NCBI GenBank assembly: GCA_017411805.1
Contig: JAFQPI010000016.1
Span: 1-64,000 of the forward strand
Length of the DNA stretch: 64,000 nucleotides
Direction: 5' to 3'
Source of the DNA: Clostridia bacterium
GTDB taxonomy: Bacteria > Bacillota > Clostridia > Oscillospirales > CAG-272
Under the pieces are notes generated by a model, which searched no databases, was not told the origin of the DNA, and saw only the letters and a list, made by a program, of their open reading frames with translations. This document shows, piece by piece, positions 62,564-64,000 of the stretch (its first letter is position 1; every line of letters begins with the position of its first letter). Made by a program: the position numbers and the translations under genes.

Positions 62564-63877
62564 ATGTTACAGAACAAACCGATTATAGAAAAAGTGAGCG
62601 GGCGGGAGATTATCGACTCGCGCGGAAATCCGACTCTCGAGGCGACGGTTATTCTAACCGATGGAAGTGTGGGCAAGGCAAGCGTGCCCTCGGGGGCGTC
62701 TACGGGCATTTACGAGGCGCACGAGAAGCGGGACGGTGACAAGGGACGTTATGGTGGTAAAGGTGTCAGAGAGGCGGTTGAGGGCATCAGGGATGAGATC
62801 TCGCAGGCTCTCGCGGGTGTCAGCGCGGCAAAGCAATTCGAGGTCGACAGGATCCTATGCGAGCTCGACGGAACGCCCGAGAAGAAGCGGCTCGGAGCGA
62901 ACGCGATCCTTGCAGTCTCGCTTGCGGCTATGCGTGCCGCGGCGGCGTCATATTCGATGTGCCCCTGGCAGTATCTCGGCGGCGGCCGCGCGACAAGGCT
63001 TCCCGTGCCTATGTTCAATATTCTGAACGGCGGAGCGCACGCATCGAACAACGTCGATATTCAGGAATTTATGATCATGCCCATTGGAGCTGAGAGTTTC
63101 AATGAGGCTATGCGTATCGGATGTGAGATCTACCACACGCTCGGCAAGCTCCTTAAGAAATCGGGGCTTTCAACGGCGGTTGGCGACGAGGGAGGTTTTG
63201 CGCCGAATCTCGAGAGCGACACGGCGTCACTTGATCTGATCTGCCAAGCCATTACCGAAGCGGGATACAGTCTTGATAGCGTACGCATCGCGCTCGACGT
63301 TGCGGCGAGCGAGTGGTATTCCGAGTCCGAGTCGCTTTACCGTTGCCCGAAGAGCGGCAAGAGCTACGACACGGAGGAGCTGATCGCGCTCTGGGAGTCG
63401 CTTTCGGCGCGATATCCGATCCTCTCGATCTAGGACGGACTCGATCAGCGCGATTTTGTCGGATGGAGTAAGATGACGGAGCGTCTCGGCTCAAGGATAA
63501 TGCTCGTCGGCGACGATTTCTTTGTCACGAATCCGGAGAGAGTTGAGCGAGGCATCAGAGAGGGCGCGGCAAATGCCGTCCTCGTTAAGCCGAATCAGAT
63601 CGGAACTCTCTCCGAGACGGTCCGCGTCTGCGAAATGGCGGCGGCATCGGGATACAACACGATAATGTCGCACCGCTCTGGCGAGACCGAGGACTCGACG
63701 CTGGCTGATCTTGCTGTCGCACTCGGATCGCCCTTCATCAAATCGGGCGCACCTTGCCGCAGCGAAAGACTTGCGAAATATAACCGACTGCTTGCGATCG
63801 AAGCCTCACTTGGCACATCGGCAAAGTATGGAAGCGCGCGGGTCAAGGCAAACCCTAAAGGAGCAATTAAAGTTTAA
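62564..63877 (+). pseudogene. eno: Enolase with in-frame TAG at a catalytic Glu codon (codon 290)
   Basis: ATG 62564 follows AAAAGGAG. The frame reads as enolase throughout its 437 codons: REIIDSRGNPTLEA, GASTGIYEA, FNILNGGAHASNNVD, GDEGGFAP, the metal Asp in [27 protein letters not shown] and [10 protein letters not shown]. At 63431-63433 the sequence YPILSI-TAG-DGL replaces the usual SIEDG, so GAG has become TAG at the Glu that binds Mg2+ (E290 in E. coli numbering). All other catalytic residues are kept, and there is no frameshift. The upstream part would make 289 residues without the C-terminal active-site half. Possibilities are a fresh null mutation, a sequencing error or read-through. 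A second enolase elsewhere would be expected if it is dead. Confidence 0.85.
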
Positions 63878-64000
63878 TAGGCACTTGGCGGAGTTTGCTG
63901 TAAAACAGAACCCCGCGGGCTCCTTCCACCACTTCCGTGGTCCCCCTTCCTCCCGGAGGAAGGCAAAGAATTTGCTCAAACTTCATCGCTTGTACGGCGA
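63878..64000. other. Intergenic end of window, possible start of a repeat
   Basis: No gene is seen. CTTCCTCC pairs with GGAGGAAG (about 63946-63963), and CCACCACTTCCGTGG forms another small palindrome. This resembles clostridial intergenic repeats but is cut off by the window end. Confidence 0.35.

Noticed and set aside
63431..63433. Evidence for a reassigned genetic code (TAG to an amino acid)
   Set aside because: Only one internal TAG was seen in a recognisable gene, at a site where Gln or Pyl would be expected to impair the enzyme. A simple mutation or sequence error is more economical.

Overview
The window reads as chromosome of an anaerobic Gram-positive bacterium of the Clostridia (Bacillota), most likely a gut or rumen member. 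Signs are strong AAGGAGG-type ribosome sites, sigma-A promoters with TTGACA/TATAAT at exactly 17 bp, a holin-like type I toxin family, a DUF1292 protein, a Firmicutes-type 6S RNA, a cohesin/dockerin pair, a Cthe_2159-type lipoprotein and many secreted proteins with C-terminal membrane anchors. No 16S gene is present, so the species cannot be named.

Layout. 1-1134 is the C-terminal part of a large serine recombinase. 1611-9844 is an unusual secreted-lipase locus: a 1385-residue multidomain protein whose front half resembles the delivery part of clostridial Rhs/WapA-like polymorphic toxins and whose AT-rich C-terminus is an alpha/beta hydrolase. It is followed by five small membrane or tail-anchored proteins, two detached copies of the hydrolase C-terminus and two copies of a frameshifted signal-peptide remnant. 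9920-11556 holds a small paralogous membrane-protein array with one truncated copy. 11712-13271 is a sulfatase. 13436-16633 is a four-gene ABC/FtsX-like operon with His- and Cys-rich segments (metal handling inferred). 17101-23450 is a cohesin-dockerin protein followed by a membrane-anchored cohesin protein, both full of CxxC repeats. 24447-28271 is an overlapping dgt-DHH-DHH-surE operon.

28457-30220 is an anchored surface protein. Two inverted copies of a type I toxin/antisense-RNA module (30337-30669 and 36243-36586) bracket an XPD/DinG-like helicase, asnS and an aspartate aminotransferase. 36679-43720 holds an XRE regulator, two radical SAM proteins, a DUF47/Pit phosphate pair, a TIM-barrel isomerase and a phosphodiesterase. 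43865-54537 is largely housekeeping (mscS, cinA, ATP-type pfkA, lepA, hemW, DUF1292), plus a VTC polyphosphate polymerase/DUF4956/Cthe_2159-like cluster.

54571-54810 is a probable 6S RNA with its terminator, followed by a remarkable array of about nine small hairpins. A GHL10-like hydrolase, a GDSL hydrolase, a 32-residue free-standing copy of its membrane tail, a PPi-type PFK, a DUF4886 protein, an SDR and a DUF234 ATPase follow. The window ends with an enolase interrupted by TAG at the codon of a catalytic metal-binding glutamate.

Main candidates for something undescribed: the lipase/orphan-tail/membrane-protein array (a polymorphic-toxin-like organisation), the paired cohesin proteins with CxxC repeats, the Cys-TM-KKxD tail with its orphan microprotein, the inverted type I TA modules and the hairpin array beside the 6S gene. 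All functions are inferred from sequence reading alone; no search or folding program was run.
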